Source of the DNA: Paracoccaceae bacterium
Lineage (GTDB): Bacteria > Pseudomonadota > Alphaproteobacteria > Rhodobacterales > Rhodobacteraceae
Assembly: GCA_016938875.1 (NCBI GenBank)
Contig: JAFGTV010000056.1
Coordinates: 1 to 59,917 of the forward strand
Length of the DNA: 59,917 bases
Reading direction: 5' to 3'
The position numbers and the translations under genes are program-made. The notes under the pieces were generated by a model that had not been told where the DNA came from, ran no database searches, and saw nothing but the letters and a program-made list of their open reading frames with translations. Every line of letters begins with the position of its first letter. The stretch's first letter is position 1. Of this stretch, positions 20,100 to 27,969 are shown one piece after another.

Positions 20100-21029
20100 C
20101 TAGAGCGTGGCAACCCAGGCGATCACCGCCGAAACCGTCACGATCGAGGCCGCCGTCGAGACCAGGATCGCCGCCGATACCCGCTGCGGGGCCACGCCGT
20201 AATGCTGGGCCAGGATATAGACATTGCCCGCCACCGGCAGTGCGGCGGCGGCGATCATCACCCCGGCGGCATATGGTTCAACGTTAAACAATACCAGCGC
20301 GGCCAGCGCCACAGCCCCCGGATGCAGCACCAGCTTGGCAAAGGACAGCCAGGCGGCGACCTGCACACGCTCGGCCGATTTTGTCGCCAACGAGGCGCCG
20401 ATGGCAAAGAGTGCACCAGGCGTCGCCGCTGCCCCCAGGGTGGTCAGGAACTCGTTCATTGGCACCGGGATCGGCAGGCGCAGCGCCGACCAGCCCAACC
20501 CCAGCACGATCGAGACGATCATCGGGTTCTTGAGCAACCCCAGCCCCACCGTGCGCAAGACCGCCGGCGACATCCGCCCGTCGCGCGCCCCGGTGATCAG
20601 GATCACGATCAGGCTGCCGAACACGATCAGATCCACCGACAGCACCAGCATCACCGGCCCGACCGCCGCCGGGCCCAGCAACAGCACCAGCATCGGCACC
20701 CCCAGGAACCCCACATTGCCGATCACGGCGCATTGGGCCTCGACGGCGGCCTCTTCGATGCCCTTGTGGCGCAACATGGCCACGGCGGTGGCCAGCAGAT
20801 ACACCGCCCCCGTGCCGCACAAATAGGCCATGACAAAGCGGCCATCGACAATCTCGGCGATCGACAGGGTCGCGGAAAACCGGAACAGCATCGCCGAAAG
20901 GGCAAAGTAAAAAACGAACTTGGTCAGGGCCGCGGTGGCCTCGGGCGTGAAAAAGCGGGTGCGCCCGGCCCCGTAGCCGAGGCCGATCAACGCGAAAAAC
21001 GGCAGGGTTTTCAACAGGACCGCCAGCAT
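20100..21029 (-). CDS. AEC family transporter (auxin efflux carrier fold)
   Basis: 309-residue polytopic inner-membrane protein with about ten hydrophobic segments in two similar halves, typical of the AEC/BART group. It begins MLAVLLKTLPFFALIGLGYGAGR; the central VGFLGVPML and the C-terminal LPVAGNVYILAQ segments are family features. Bacterial members move dicarboxylates or similar anions, but the substrate here is unknown. It follows mbfA on the same strand after 68 nt. Confidence 0.87.
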   Translation of the reverse strand: MLAVLLKTLPFFALIGLGYGAGRTRFFTPEATAALTKFVFYFALSAMLFRFSATLSIAEIVDGRFVMAYLCGTGAVYLLATAVAMLRHKGIEEAAVEAQCAVIGNVGFLGVPMLVLLLGPAAVGPVMLVLSVDLIVFGSLIVILITGARDGRMSPAVLRTVGLGLLKNPMIVSIVLGLGWSALRLPIPVPMNEFLTTLGAAATPGALFAIGASLATKSAERVQVAAWLSFAKLVLHPGAVALAALVLFNVEPYAAGVMIAAAALPVAGNVYILAQHYGVAPQRVSAAILVSTAASIVTVSAVIAWVATL

Positions 21030-21097
21030 GGGGCGGACCTAGCACGCGATGGCGCGCTTGGGAATGTGCGACGTGGCGGCGGGCGCGGGCGGGCCGG

Positions 21098-22075
21098 TCA
21101 GCCCGACCCGATCAAGATCCCCGCCGCCAGCACCAGCGCGCCGCCCAGCACCACCTGGAAGGCCGCGCGGAAGAAGGGCGTTTCCATGTATTTCTTCTGG
21201 ATCCAGGCAATCGCCCACAGCTCCACGAACACCACGGCCAGCGCGATGATCGTCGCCGTCCAGAAATGCGGGATCAGGTAGGGCAGCGCGTGGCCGAGCC
21301 CCCCCAGCGCCGTCATCACCCCCGAGGCGATGCCGCGTTTCAGCGGCGAGCCGCGCCCCGAGATTTCCCCGTCATCCGACGCCGCCTCGGTAAAGCCCAT
21401 GGAAATCCCCGCCCCGATCGAGGCGGCCAGACCGACCAGGAAGGTCGTCCAGGTGTCCTGGGTGGCGAACGCCGTGGCAAAGATCGGCGCCAGGGTCGAC
21501 ACCGATCCGTCCATCAGCCCGGCCAGCCCGGGCTGCACCCAGGTCAGCACGAATTGCCGGTGCGCGGTGCGCCCCTCTTGTTCGCGCGCGGCGTCGTCCA
21601 GATGTTTGCCCATCAGCCGGTCAGCGGCGGCGGAATGGCCGGCCTCTGCGGCGGCCAGGTCGCCCAACAGCTTGCGCGTATCGGCATCGGTGGTGCGCTG
21701 CGCGGCCTTGAGATAGAAATGATGCGCGTCACGCTCCATCATCTCGGCCTCTTCGCGGATCCGTTCCAGCCCGAGGTTCTGCACCAGCCAGACCGGGCGG
21801 CGGGCGTAATAGCCTGACACATGCTCGCGCCGGATCAGCGGGATCACGTCGCCAAAGCGGTGGCGGAATTTCTCGATCAGACGGCGCCGGTGGCCGTCCT
21901 CTTCGGTGGCCATATCCTCGAATATACGGGCCGAATCGGGGTAATCGGCGCGCAATTGCTCGGCGTAGGTGCGGTAAATGCGGGCGTCGTCCTCTTCCGA
22001 GGAAATCGCGAGGGCCAGGATTTCCTGTTCGCTCAGGTCCGAAAAGCGGCGGCGTTGGCTGACACCGGGAATCAT
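21098..22075 (-). CDS. mbfA: membrane-bound ferritin MbfA (ferritin-VIT1 iron exporter)
   Basis: 325 residues. The N-terminal ferritin-like diiron domain (about 1-160) carries the EExxH-type ligands in SSEEDDARIY, MATEEDGHRRR, REEAEMMERDAHH and AAAEAGHS; the C-terminal VIT1-like domain has about five membrane segments starting near GLAGLMDGSVSTLAP. In Bradyrhizobium and Agrobacterium MbfA exports iron and protects against iron and peroxide stress. The ATG at 22075 is supported by GGAG upstream and by the Irr element, which would be coding if a longer start were used. Confidence 0.93.
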   Translation of the reverse strand: MIPGVSQRRRFSDLSEQEILALAISSEEDDARIYRTYAEQLRADYPDSARIFEDMATEEDGHRRRLIEKFRHRFGDVIPLIRREHVSGYYARRPVWLVQNLGLERIREEAEMMERDAHHFYLKAAQRTTDADTRKLLGDLAAAEAGHSAAADRLMGKHLDDAAREQEGRTAHRQFVLTWVQPGLAGLMDGSVSTLAPIFATAFATQDTWTTFLVGLAASIGAGISMGFTEAASDDGEISGRGSPLKRGIASGVMTALGGLGHALPYLIPHFWTATIIALAVVFVELWAIAWIQKKYMETPFFRAAFQVVLGGALVLAAGILIGSG

Positions 22076-22088
22076 CGGCAATCTCCAA

Positions 22089-22105
22089 TTTAGAATACTT
22101 CTAAG
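22089..22105 (-). promoter_or_regulatory. Irr iron control element (ICE)
   Basis: The plus strand reads TTTAGAATACTTCTAAG, one base short of the published palindrome TTTAGAA-N3-TTCTAAA bound by Irr in Rhizobiales and Rhodobacterales. It lies 14 nt upstream of the mbfA ATG. A minus-strand promoter TTGAAG (22126-22131)-17 nt-TACCTT (22103-22108) overlaps it, so Irr binding under low iron should block mbfA transcription. Confidence 0.85.
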
Positions 22106-22131
22106 GTAGGCCGGGGATGGCAGGGCTTCAA
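22103..22131 (-). promoter_or_regulatory. mbfA promoter
   Basis: Minus-strand -35 TTGAAG at 22126-22131 and -10 TACCTT at 22103-22108, 17-nt spacing. The -10 overlaps the Irr element. Predicted by consensus. Confidence 0.5.
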
Positions 22132-22138
22132 CCCGCAA

Positions 22139-22161
22139 CCTCGCCCGATGGCGGGGCGAGG
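22139..22161. promoter_or_regulatory. 8-bp inverted repeat between mbfA and the TetR gene
   Basis: CCTCGCCC and GGGCGAGG flank a 7-nt centre, 89 nt before the TetR start. TetR regulators often bind such palindromes in their own promoter region, so autoregulation is possible; GC-rich chance similarity is not excluded. Confidence 0.3.
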
Positions 22162-22250
22162 ACCAGAGGGCCATTCGCCGCGTTTGGCGGCCCCGCTTGC
22201 CCGCGATGAACCGCGCGGTCTAGACTGGCGCCTCAGTCAGCGGAGCGGCC

Positions 22251-22880
22251 ATGCACGCCACACCCCAAAAGATCAAGAAAGGGCGCAAGTTCGCCCAGGT
22301 GCTGGAGGGCGCCCGTGACGTGTTCCTGCGCGACGGGTTCGAGGGGGCCAGCGTGGACGACATCGCCCGCGTGGCGGGCGTGTCCAAGGCAACGCTTTAC
22401 AGCTATTTCCCCGACAAGCGGCTGTTGTTCATCGAGGTGTTCCGCCTGGAATGCGACCGCCAGACCGTCGCCGCCCTGAACGAGATCGACTTTACCGCGC
22501 CGGTGGCCGAGGTGTTGCGCCAGGCGGCGGGGCACATGATCAGTTCATTCCTGTCAGAGTTCAACCAAGCCATGTTCCGCATCTGCGTGGCCGAGGCAGA
22601 CCGCTTTCCCGACCTTGGCGCGGCTTTCTACGAGTCGGGGCCGGTGCAACTGCGCGAACAGATCGCCGCATTTCTGGAACAGGCCACCGCGCGGGGCGAT
22701 CTGGCCGTGGACGACATGCATCTGGCCGCCGATCAGTTCATCGAGCTGTGCAAGGCAGACCTCTACATGCGGCGGGTGTTTCGGGTCGATCAGACCTTTG
22801 GCCCCGCGCAGATCACGCGGGTGATCGACGGGGCGGTGACGACCTTTCTGGCCCGCTATGGCCGTGCGCCCCGGGCCTAG
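22251..22880 (+). CDS. TetR/AcrR family transcriptional regulator
   Basis: 209 residues. The N-terminal helix-turn-helix (about 15-60) reads FLRDGFEGASVDDIARVAGV then SKATLYSYFPDKRLLF, the standard TetR DNA-binding pattern. The C-terminal ligand domain matches the AcrR C-terminal type (MFRICVAEADRFPDLG, often annotated TetR_C). It diverges from mbfA and converges with the NYN gene, overlapping it by 4 nt; no effector or target is indicated. Confidence 0.9.
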   Translation: MHATPQKIKKGRKFAQVLEGARDVFLRDGFEGASVDDIARVAGVSKATLYSYFPDKRLLFIEVFRLECDRQTVAALNEIDFTAPVAEVLRQAAGHMISSFLSEFNQAMFRICVAEADRFPDLGAAFYESGPVQLREQIAAFLEQATARGDLAVDDMHLAADQFIELCKADLYMRRVFRVDQTFGPAQITRVIDGAVTTFLARYGRAPRA

Positions 22881-23596
22881 TCGACCCGGCGGATGTGCAG
22901 CTGATTGCCGACCTTCTTGGTCTCGAACCGCTTCAGATCGCGCACCAGGTCCGACAGCTTGCGCTTGCCATAGGTTCGGGTGTCGAAATCGGGGTTGTCG
23001 GCGGTCAGGAACTGGCCGATCTGGCCCAGGGTGTACCAGTCGTCCTCTTGGTTGATCTTGTCCATCGCGCGGATGATCAGGTCGGTCGCCTCTTGCGGGG
23101 ACAGCTTGCCGGCGGGTTCGGCGGTGGGCTTGCCCTTTTGCGCCGGGACCGGTTCATCCATGATGTTTTCGATCAGCACGAAACGGTTGCAGACATTGCG
23201 CAGGCTGACCGGGGCCTTGGCCTCGCCGATGCCGATCACGTCCAGGCCATGCTCGCGGATGCGGCTGGCCAGGCGGGTGAAATCGCTGTCGGACGACACC
23301 AGCACAAAGCCGTCGAACCGGCCCGAATGCAGGATGTCCATCGCGTCGATCACCAGACCGATATCGCTGGCGTTCTTGCCCTTGGTGTTGGCGGTTTCCT
23401 GATGCGCCAGCAGGCCCAGCGACAGAACCTTGTCCGCCCAGGGTTTCAGCCGATCCGACGACCAGTCGCCGTAAACCCGGCGCAACGCCGGTTCCCCGTA
23501 AGAGGTGATCTCTTTCAGGATGGGTTCGGCATAGCGGGCGGGGATGTTGTCGGCGTCGATCAGGACGGCCAGAAGCGGCGGTTTGGGGTCAGACAT
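22877..23596 (-). CDS. NYN domain protein with C-terminal OST-HTH/LOTUS domain (LabA-like)
   Basis: 239 residues. The N-terminal NYN ribonuclease-like domain (about 1-150) shows conserved acidic residues in LAVLIDADN, DIGLVIDAMD and LVSSDSDFTRLA. A C-terminal OST-HTH/LOTUS module (about 165-239, YTLGQIGQFL and TYGKRKLSDLVRDL) probably binds RNA. This architecture predicts an RNA-processing enzyme; the target RNA is unknown. Stand-alone gene, 75 nt upstream of the class III dehydrogenase gene's end and converging on the TetR gene. Confidence 0.87.
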   Translation of the reverse strand: MSDPKPPLLAVLIDADNIPARYAEPILKEITSYGEPALRRVYGDWSSDRLKPWADKVLSLGLLAHQETANTKGKNASDIGLVIDAMDILHSGRFDGFVLVSSDSDFTRLASRIREHGLDVIGIGEAKAPVSLRNVCNRFVLIENIMDEPVPAQKGKPTAEPAGKLSPQEATDLIIRAMDKINQEDDWYTLGQIGQFLTADNPDFDTRTYGKRKLSDLVRDLKRFETKKVGNQLHIRRVD

Positions 23597-23671
23597 TCAG
23601 GTTCTTTTCATTCTTTCGGACGCGCCAGTGTGGCGCGCCCTGTTCCCCTCTACATGGGGGGTATCGCGGGG

Positions 23672-24784
23672 TTAGTAAACCACCACCGCGCGGATGCTCT
23701 CGCCCGCGTGCATCAGATCAAAGCCCTTGTTGATCTCATCCAGGGCCAGGGTGTGGGTGATCATCGGGTCGATCTCGATCTTGCCCTGCATGTACCAGTC
23801 CACGATTTTCGGCACGTCGGTGCGCCCGCGCGCCCCGCCAAAGGCCGTGCCTTTCCAGGTGCGCCCGGTCACCAGTTGAAACGGGCGGGTGGAAATTTCA
23901 GCGCCAGAGGGAGCGACGCCGATGACGATGCTTTCGCCCCACCCCTTGTGCGCGCATTCCAGCGCCGTGCGCATCACCTGCACATTCCCCGTGGCATCAA
24001 AGGTATAGTCGGCCCCGCCCTTGGTCAGATCCACCAGATAGGGCACCAGGTCGCCCTCGACCTCGGACGGGTTGACGAAATCGGTCATGCCGAACCGTTC
24101 GGCGATCGCGCGCTTGGCGGGGTTCAGATCCACCCCCACGATCTGATCCGCCCCGATCAGCCGCAGCCCCTGGATCACGTTCAGCCCGATGCCGCCCAGC
24201 CCGAACACCACCGCGCGGCAGCCCGGCTCGGCCTTGGCGGTGTTGATGACGGCACCGACCCCGGTGGTCACGCCGCAGCCGATATAGCAGACCTTGTCAA
24301 AGGGCGCGTCGGGCCGGATTTTCGCGACCGCGATCTCGGGCAGAACGGTATAGTTCGAAAAGGTCGACGTGCCCATGTAATGCAGGATCGGGTCGCCATC
24401 CAGCGTGGTGAACCGCGAGGTGCCATCGGGCATCAGCCCCTGCCCCTGCGTCGTGCGGATCGACTGGCAGAGGTTCGTTTTGGGGTTCAGGCAATAGTCG
24501 CATTCCCGGCACTCGGGCGTATAAAGAGGGATCACGTGATCGCCCTTTTTCACGCTGGTCACACCGGGGCCCACATCCACCACGACGCCCGCGCCCTCAT
24601 GCCCCAGGATCGCGGGGAACAGCCCCTCGGGATCGGCGCCAGAACGGGTGAATTCATCGGTGTGGCAAATGCCGGTCGCCTTGATCTCGACCAACACCTC
24701 GCCCGCGCGGGGGCCGGCAAGGTTGACCTCGGTGACCTCTAGCGGCTGGCCGGCCTTCCACGCCACGGCAGCACGGGTTTTCAT
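23672..24784 (-). CDS. frmA: S-(hydroxymethyl)glutathione dehydrogenase / class III alcohol dehydrogenase
   Basis: 370-residue zinc-dependent MDR enzyme oxidising S-hydroxymethylglutathione to S-formylglutathione with NAD. Catalytic zinc ligands are visible in GICHTDEF and GHEGAGVVV, with the third Cys in [11 protein letters not shown]; structural zinc cysteines in [17 protein letters not shown]. The Rossmann motif is [14 protein letters not shown]. Two in-frame ATGs exist; the one at 24784 is chosen because GGAGG lies 8 nt before it and only 2 nt before the one at 24790. fghA acts next in the pathway. Confidence 0.95.
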   Translation of the reverse strand: MKTRAAVAWKAGQPLEVTEVNLAGPRAGEVLVEIKATGICHTDEFTRSGADPEGLFPAILGHEGAGVVVDVGPGVTSVKKGDHVIPLYTPECRECDYCLNPKTNLCQSIRTTQGQGLMPDGTSRFTTLDGDPILHYMGTSTFSNYTVLPEIAVAKIRPDAPFDKVCYIGCGVTTGVGAVINTAKAEPGCRAVVFGLGGIGLNVIQGLRLIGADQIVGVDLNPAKRAIAERFGMTDFVNPSEVEGDLVPYLVDLTKGGADYTFDATGNVQVMRTALECAHKGWGESIVIGVAPSGAEISTRPFQLVTGRTWKGTAFGGARGRTDVPKIVDWYMQGKIEIDPMITHTLALDEINKGFDLMHAGESIRAVVVY

Positions 24785-24889
24785 TGGCATATCCTCCCTG
24801 TTCGATTGGCCGCAGGGTGGGCCAAACCCACCCCCTTTGCAAGCGCGCGGGCGGACTCGACTCTGTGCGGCAACGCACGTAGATATCTA

Positions 24890-24904
24890 GAACATATAGG
24901 GAAC
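24890..24904 (+). promoter_or_regulatory. LexA (SOS) box of imuB
   Basis: GAAC-ATATAGG-GAAC exactly fits the alphaproteobacterial LexA direct repeat GAAC-N7-GAAC. It ends 15 nt before the imuB ATG, so the transcription start must be in or next to the box and LexA would block imuB directly. Confidence 0.88.
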
Positions 24905-24919
24905 ATTTAGGTTGCTGCC

Positions 24920-26563
24920 ATGCCCCCGCGCCGTATCCTTTCGCTGTGGTTTCCACGGCTTGCCGCCGAACGGGTGCTGCGCCAGGCGCGCGGGCTGCCG
25001 CCCAGCCCGCTTGCCATCCTGCACGAGGTGAACGGCGCCCAGGTCATCGCCAGCCTGACCGCCGAGGCCCAGGGCGCGGGGCTGCGCACGGGGCAGCCGC
25101 TGCGCGATGCGATGGCGATCTGTCCCCAGCTGCTGACCCGTCCCGCCGATCCCGGCGGCGAGGCGGCGTTCCTGAACGGGCTGCGCCGCTGGGCCGGCAA
25201 ATTCTCGCCCTGGGTCGCCGAGGAACCGCCCGACGCGCTGGTGCTGGACATCACCGGCTGCGCGCATCTGTTCGGCGGCGAAGAGGCGATGATGGCCGAG
25301 GCCCAGGCCGATTGCGCGGCCCTGGGGCTCAGCGTGCGCGCCGGGCTGGCCGATACCCGCGGGGCGGCCTGGGCGCTGGCGCGGTTCGCCGGGCGTGATG
25401 CGCGGCCCCACCGCTCGGGCGATGCCATCGCGCAAGAGGCCCGCGCCACCCGGTCGCGCGCGGCACGCCGCCAGGTGTGGCAACGGGTGCCCGCGGGGGG
25501 CGATACCCCCCCCGCGCCGCGCATCGCAGCACCAGGTCAGACCCGGGCGGCCCTGGCCCCCCTGCCGCTGGCGGCACTGCGCCTGCCCCAGGACACCGTC
25601 GCCGGGTTGGCCCGGTTGGGGTTGCGGCGCGTCGAGGATCTGCTGGGTATGCCACGCGCGCCGCTGGTGCGCCGGTTCGGGCAGGCGGTGGTGCTGCGGC
25701 TGGACCAGGCGCTGGGTTCCGCGCCCGAACCGATCTCGCCCGCCCGCGCGGCGCCGCATTTCGCGGTGCGCCTGTCGCTGCCCGATCCGATCGGCCTGGA
25801 GGAGGACATCCTGGCCGGGATCGACCGTTTGTTGCCGGCTTTGTGTGCCCGGCTGCGCAGCGCCGGGCGGGGCGCGCGGCGGCTGCGGCTTCAGGCGTTT
25901 CGCTGCGACCACGCGGTGCAGCAGATCGAACTGGGCCTGGCCCGACCCGCCGACACGCCCGAGCGGATGCGCCCGCTGATCGTGCTGAAACTGGGGGGGA
26001 TCGACGCGGGCCCCGGCATCGACCGGCTGCGGATCGAGGCGACGCTCAGCGAACCGCTGCACGCGCGCCAGCATGCCGGCCACCTGGAGGCCGCCCGTGC
26101 CGCCCAGGACCGTCAGCGGGCCGATACCGCGCTGGACGATCTGATCGGGCGGCTGGGCACACGTGTCGGGCTGGAGGCGTTGACACGGCTGGCCCCGGCC
26201 GAAAGCCACATCCCCGAAAAGGGCTGGCAGGTGCTGGCCGCCGCCTGGTCCGCGCCGGTGACCGATTGGCCCGTCCGCGACCGTCCGCGGCCGCTGTTGC
26301 TGTTTCCACCCGAACCCGTCACCGCCCCCGACACCCCCACCCCGCCCGCGCGGTTTCGCTGGCGGCGGCGCGATTTCGTGGCGCTGGCGCATGGCGGACC
26401 GGAGCGGATCGCGCCGGAATGGTGGCTGGACGATCCGGCCTGGCGCGCCGGGCCGCGCGATTACTGGCGCGTTGAAACGGATGCCGGGCTGCGGCTGTGG
26501 CTCTATTATGCCCATGGCGGCGAGATGTCATCAGGCTGGTTCTGCCATGGGCAGTTCGCCTGA
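24920..26563 (+). CDS. imuB: ImuB, inactive Y-family polymerase-like SOS mutagenesis protein
   Basis: 547 residues. The Y-family fold starts RRILSLWFPRLAAERVLRQ, where true polymerases have an acidic DxD-type strand; here Trp/Pro replace those Asp, the hallmark of ImuB. The later catalytic position keeps an Asp but lacks the adjacent Glu (EPPDALVLDITG). A helix-hairpin-helix region follows (TVAGLARLGLRRVEDLLGM). ImuB normally bridges ImuA, DnaE2 and the beta clamp in damage tolerance. Neither imuA nor dnaE2 is adjacent; the gene is first after its LexA box. Confidence 0.92.
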   Translation: MPPRRILSLWFPRLAAERVLRQARGLPPSPLAILHEVNGAQVIASLTAEAQGAGLRTGQPLRDAMAICPQLLTRPADPGGEAAFLNGLRRWAGKFSPWVAEEPPDALVLDITGCAHLFGGEEAMMAEAQADCAALGLSVRAGLADTRGAAWALARFAGRDARPHRSGDAIAQEARATRSRAARRQVWQRVPAGGDTPPAPRIAAPGQTRAALAPLPLAALRLPQDTVAGLARLGLRRVEDLLGMPRAPLVRRFGQAVVLRLDQALGSAPEPISPARAAPHFAVRLSLPDPIGLEEDILAGIDRLLPALCARLRSAGRGARRLRLQAFRCDHAVQQIELGLARPADTPERMRPLIVLKLGGIDAGPGIDRLRIEATLSEPLHARQHAGHLEAARAAQDRQRADTALDDLIGRLGTRVGLEALTRLAPAESHIPEKGWQVLAAAWSAPVTDWPVRDRPRPLLLFPPEPVTAPDTPTPPARFRWRRRDFVALAHGGPERIAPEWWLDDPAWRAGPRDYWRVETDAGLRLWLYYAHGGEMSSGWFCHGQFA

Positions 26564-26782
26564 GCCGGGACCGGGGATGATCTGGGGGAAAGCAAAAGTC
26601 CCGATGCCGCGGACAGGGTGGGGGCTGTTGCTCCGCGGCACCGGGTAGCGTTTTCGCTATGGAAACAATATCCCTCCCGATCCGGGCCGCTTGACGGTGC
26701 ATATAGGTCTGAGCGGGGGTATTTTCGTGGCAAAATCCGGGCGCATCTTGATTTGCACGGCGCGCAGCGTCAGGCTGGACGG

Positions 26783-27127
26783 ATGAACGCAGTGCCGCCC
26801 ACCCCGTTTCCCCGCAGCCCCGTTCCCGAACAGGTGGCCTTTCACCGGACCGAGCTGGGGCCGATCCTGACGCTTTATGGGCGCATGGTCGCCGCGGGAG
26901 AGTGGCGCGATTACGGGATATCCTGCCTGCGCGACGTGGCGGTCTTTTCGATCTTTCGCCGCACCGCCGAACACCCGCTGTACCGCATCGAAAAACGCCC
27001 CCGGCTGCGCAACCGGCAGGGGATGTATGCGGTGATCGGCATGGACGGGCAGATCCTGAAACGCGGGCACGACCTGAAAACCGTGCTGCGCGTGCTGGAG
27101 CAAAAGCTGATCCGCGCCGTCGACTAG
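26783..27127 (+). CDS. DUF2794 family protein
   Basis: 114 residues, matching the alphaproteobacterial DUF2794 family in length and in the stretch VAFHRTELGPILTLYGRMVA, then VFSIFRRTAEHPLYRIEKRP and the DLKTVLRVLEQKLIR end. Function unknown. The 219 nt upstream contain a loose CCGCGGA/TCCGCGG hairpin but no clear promoter. It ends 4 nt inside the convergent NlpC/P60 gene. Confidence 0.85.
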   Translation: MNAVPPTPFPRSPVPEQVAFHRTELGPILTLYGRMVAAGEWRDYGISCLRDVAVFSIFRRTAEHPLYRIEKRPRLRNRQGMYAVIGMDGQILKRGHDLKTVLRVLEQKLIRAVD

Positions 27128-27969
27128 GCCGACCCCAGATCCCGGCGGTGCGCGGTGACCGGGCCATCGCCCTGACCCTCGATCCGGGCGATGGCCTCGG
27201 GGATCCGCTCATAGGCGACCGACATGGTGTGGGCGTTGGCGTGGATCATCACCTGCGGATCGACCACCAGCGCGACATGCCCCGCCCAGAACAGCAGATC
27301 CCCCCGCTCTGGCGTCGTGCCCGGCGGCAACGCGGTGCCCAGGCTGCGCGCCTGTTGATCGCTGTCGCCCGGACAGGCCCGGCCGCTGGCCAGCCAGGCG
27401 GCCTGCACCAGCCCCGAACAGTCGATGCCCCAGATCGCGTTACCCCCCCACAGGTAGGGCGCCCCAAAGAAAAGCTGTGCCACCGTCACCGGATCGGCAA
27501 AGGGCGCATTGGCCGGGCGCAGATGCGGTTTGGGCACGAACCAGCCCTCGGCCGTCTCGAAAAACGCGCCACTGGCCGACACCACCCGCAGCCGTGTGCC
27601 AAAGCTCAGGCCCATCACCTCGGGGCGTTTCAGATCGGGGGCGGAATAGGCATGGCTGGCGGGCACGGCGACGATATGAGTGGGATCCGGCGCACTGTCC
27701 GACAGCGCCTGGGCGGGAACATAGCCCACGAACCCATCCCGCGCGGCCCAGCCAAAGGCATGGCCCTCGTGGATCTCAAGCACCTCGAACGCCTCGCCCA
27801 GCAGCATCTGCCGTTCGCGCGGCCCACCCGGTGCGCGCAGCAGATCCACCAGCGGACGGGTGACGCGGTACGGCACCGGATCGACGAACCGCGCGGCGGG
27901 CACCTGCCCCTCCAGATGGGCGGCGGCCACGCGGGCGTTGGCGGGGGTTTCGCGGCGATCCCCGGTCAC
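27124..27969 (-). CDS. NlpC/P60 family peptidase with SH3-like domains
   Basis: 281 residues without a signal peptide. The N-terminal part has two bacterial SH3-like segments (about 35-135). The C-terminal NlpC/P60 domain has the catalytic Cys in NAIWGIDCSGLVQAAW (about residue 184) and the His in WAGHVALVVD; a polar third residue follows in MIHANAH. It resembles cell-wall dipeptide (gamma-D-Glu-mDAP) hydrolases of the YkfC type. The GTG start overlaps the stop of the M17 aminopeptidase (GTGA), suggesting shared muropeptide breakdown. Confidence 0.9.
   Translation of the reverse strand: MTGDRRETPANARVAAAHLEGQVPAARFVDPVPYRVTRPLVDLLRAPGGPRERQMLLGEAFEVLEIHEGHAFGWAARDGFVGYVPAQALSDSAPDPTHIVAVPASHAYSAPDLKRPEVMGLSFGTRLRVVSASGAFFETAEGWFVPKPHLRPANAPFADPVTVAQLFFGAPYLWGGNAIWGIDCSGLVQAAWLASGRACPGDSDQQARSLGTALPPGTTPERGDLLFWAGHVALVVDPQVMIHANAHTMSVAYERIPEAIARIEGQGDGPVTAHRRDLGSA

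Noticed and set aside
22451-24742. Long plus-strand frame across TetR, NYN and frmA
   Set aside because: It changes character with each underlying gene and contains no domain; real genes explain the region.
26600-26640. Hairpin CCGCGGA/TCCGCGG downstream of imuB as a terminator
   Set aside because: The 18-nt loop and lack of a T-run make termination unlikely; could be chance in GC-rich DNA.
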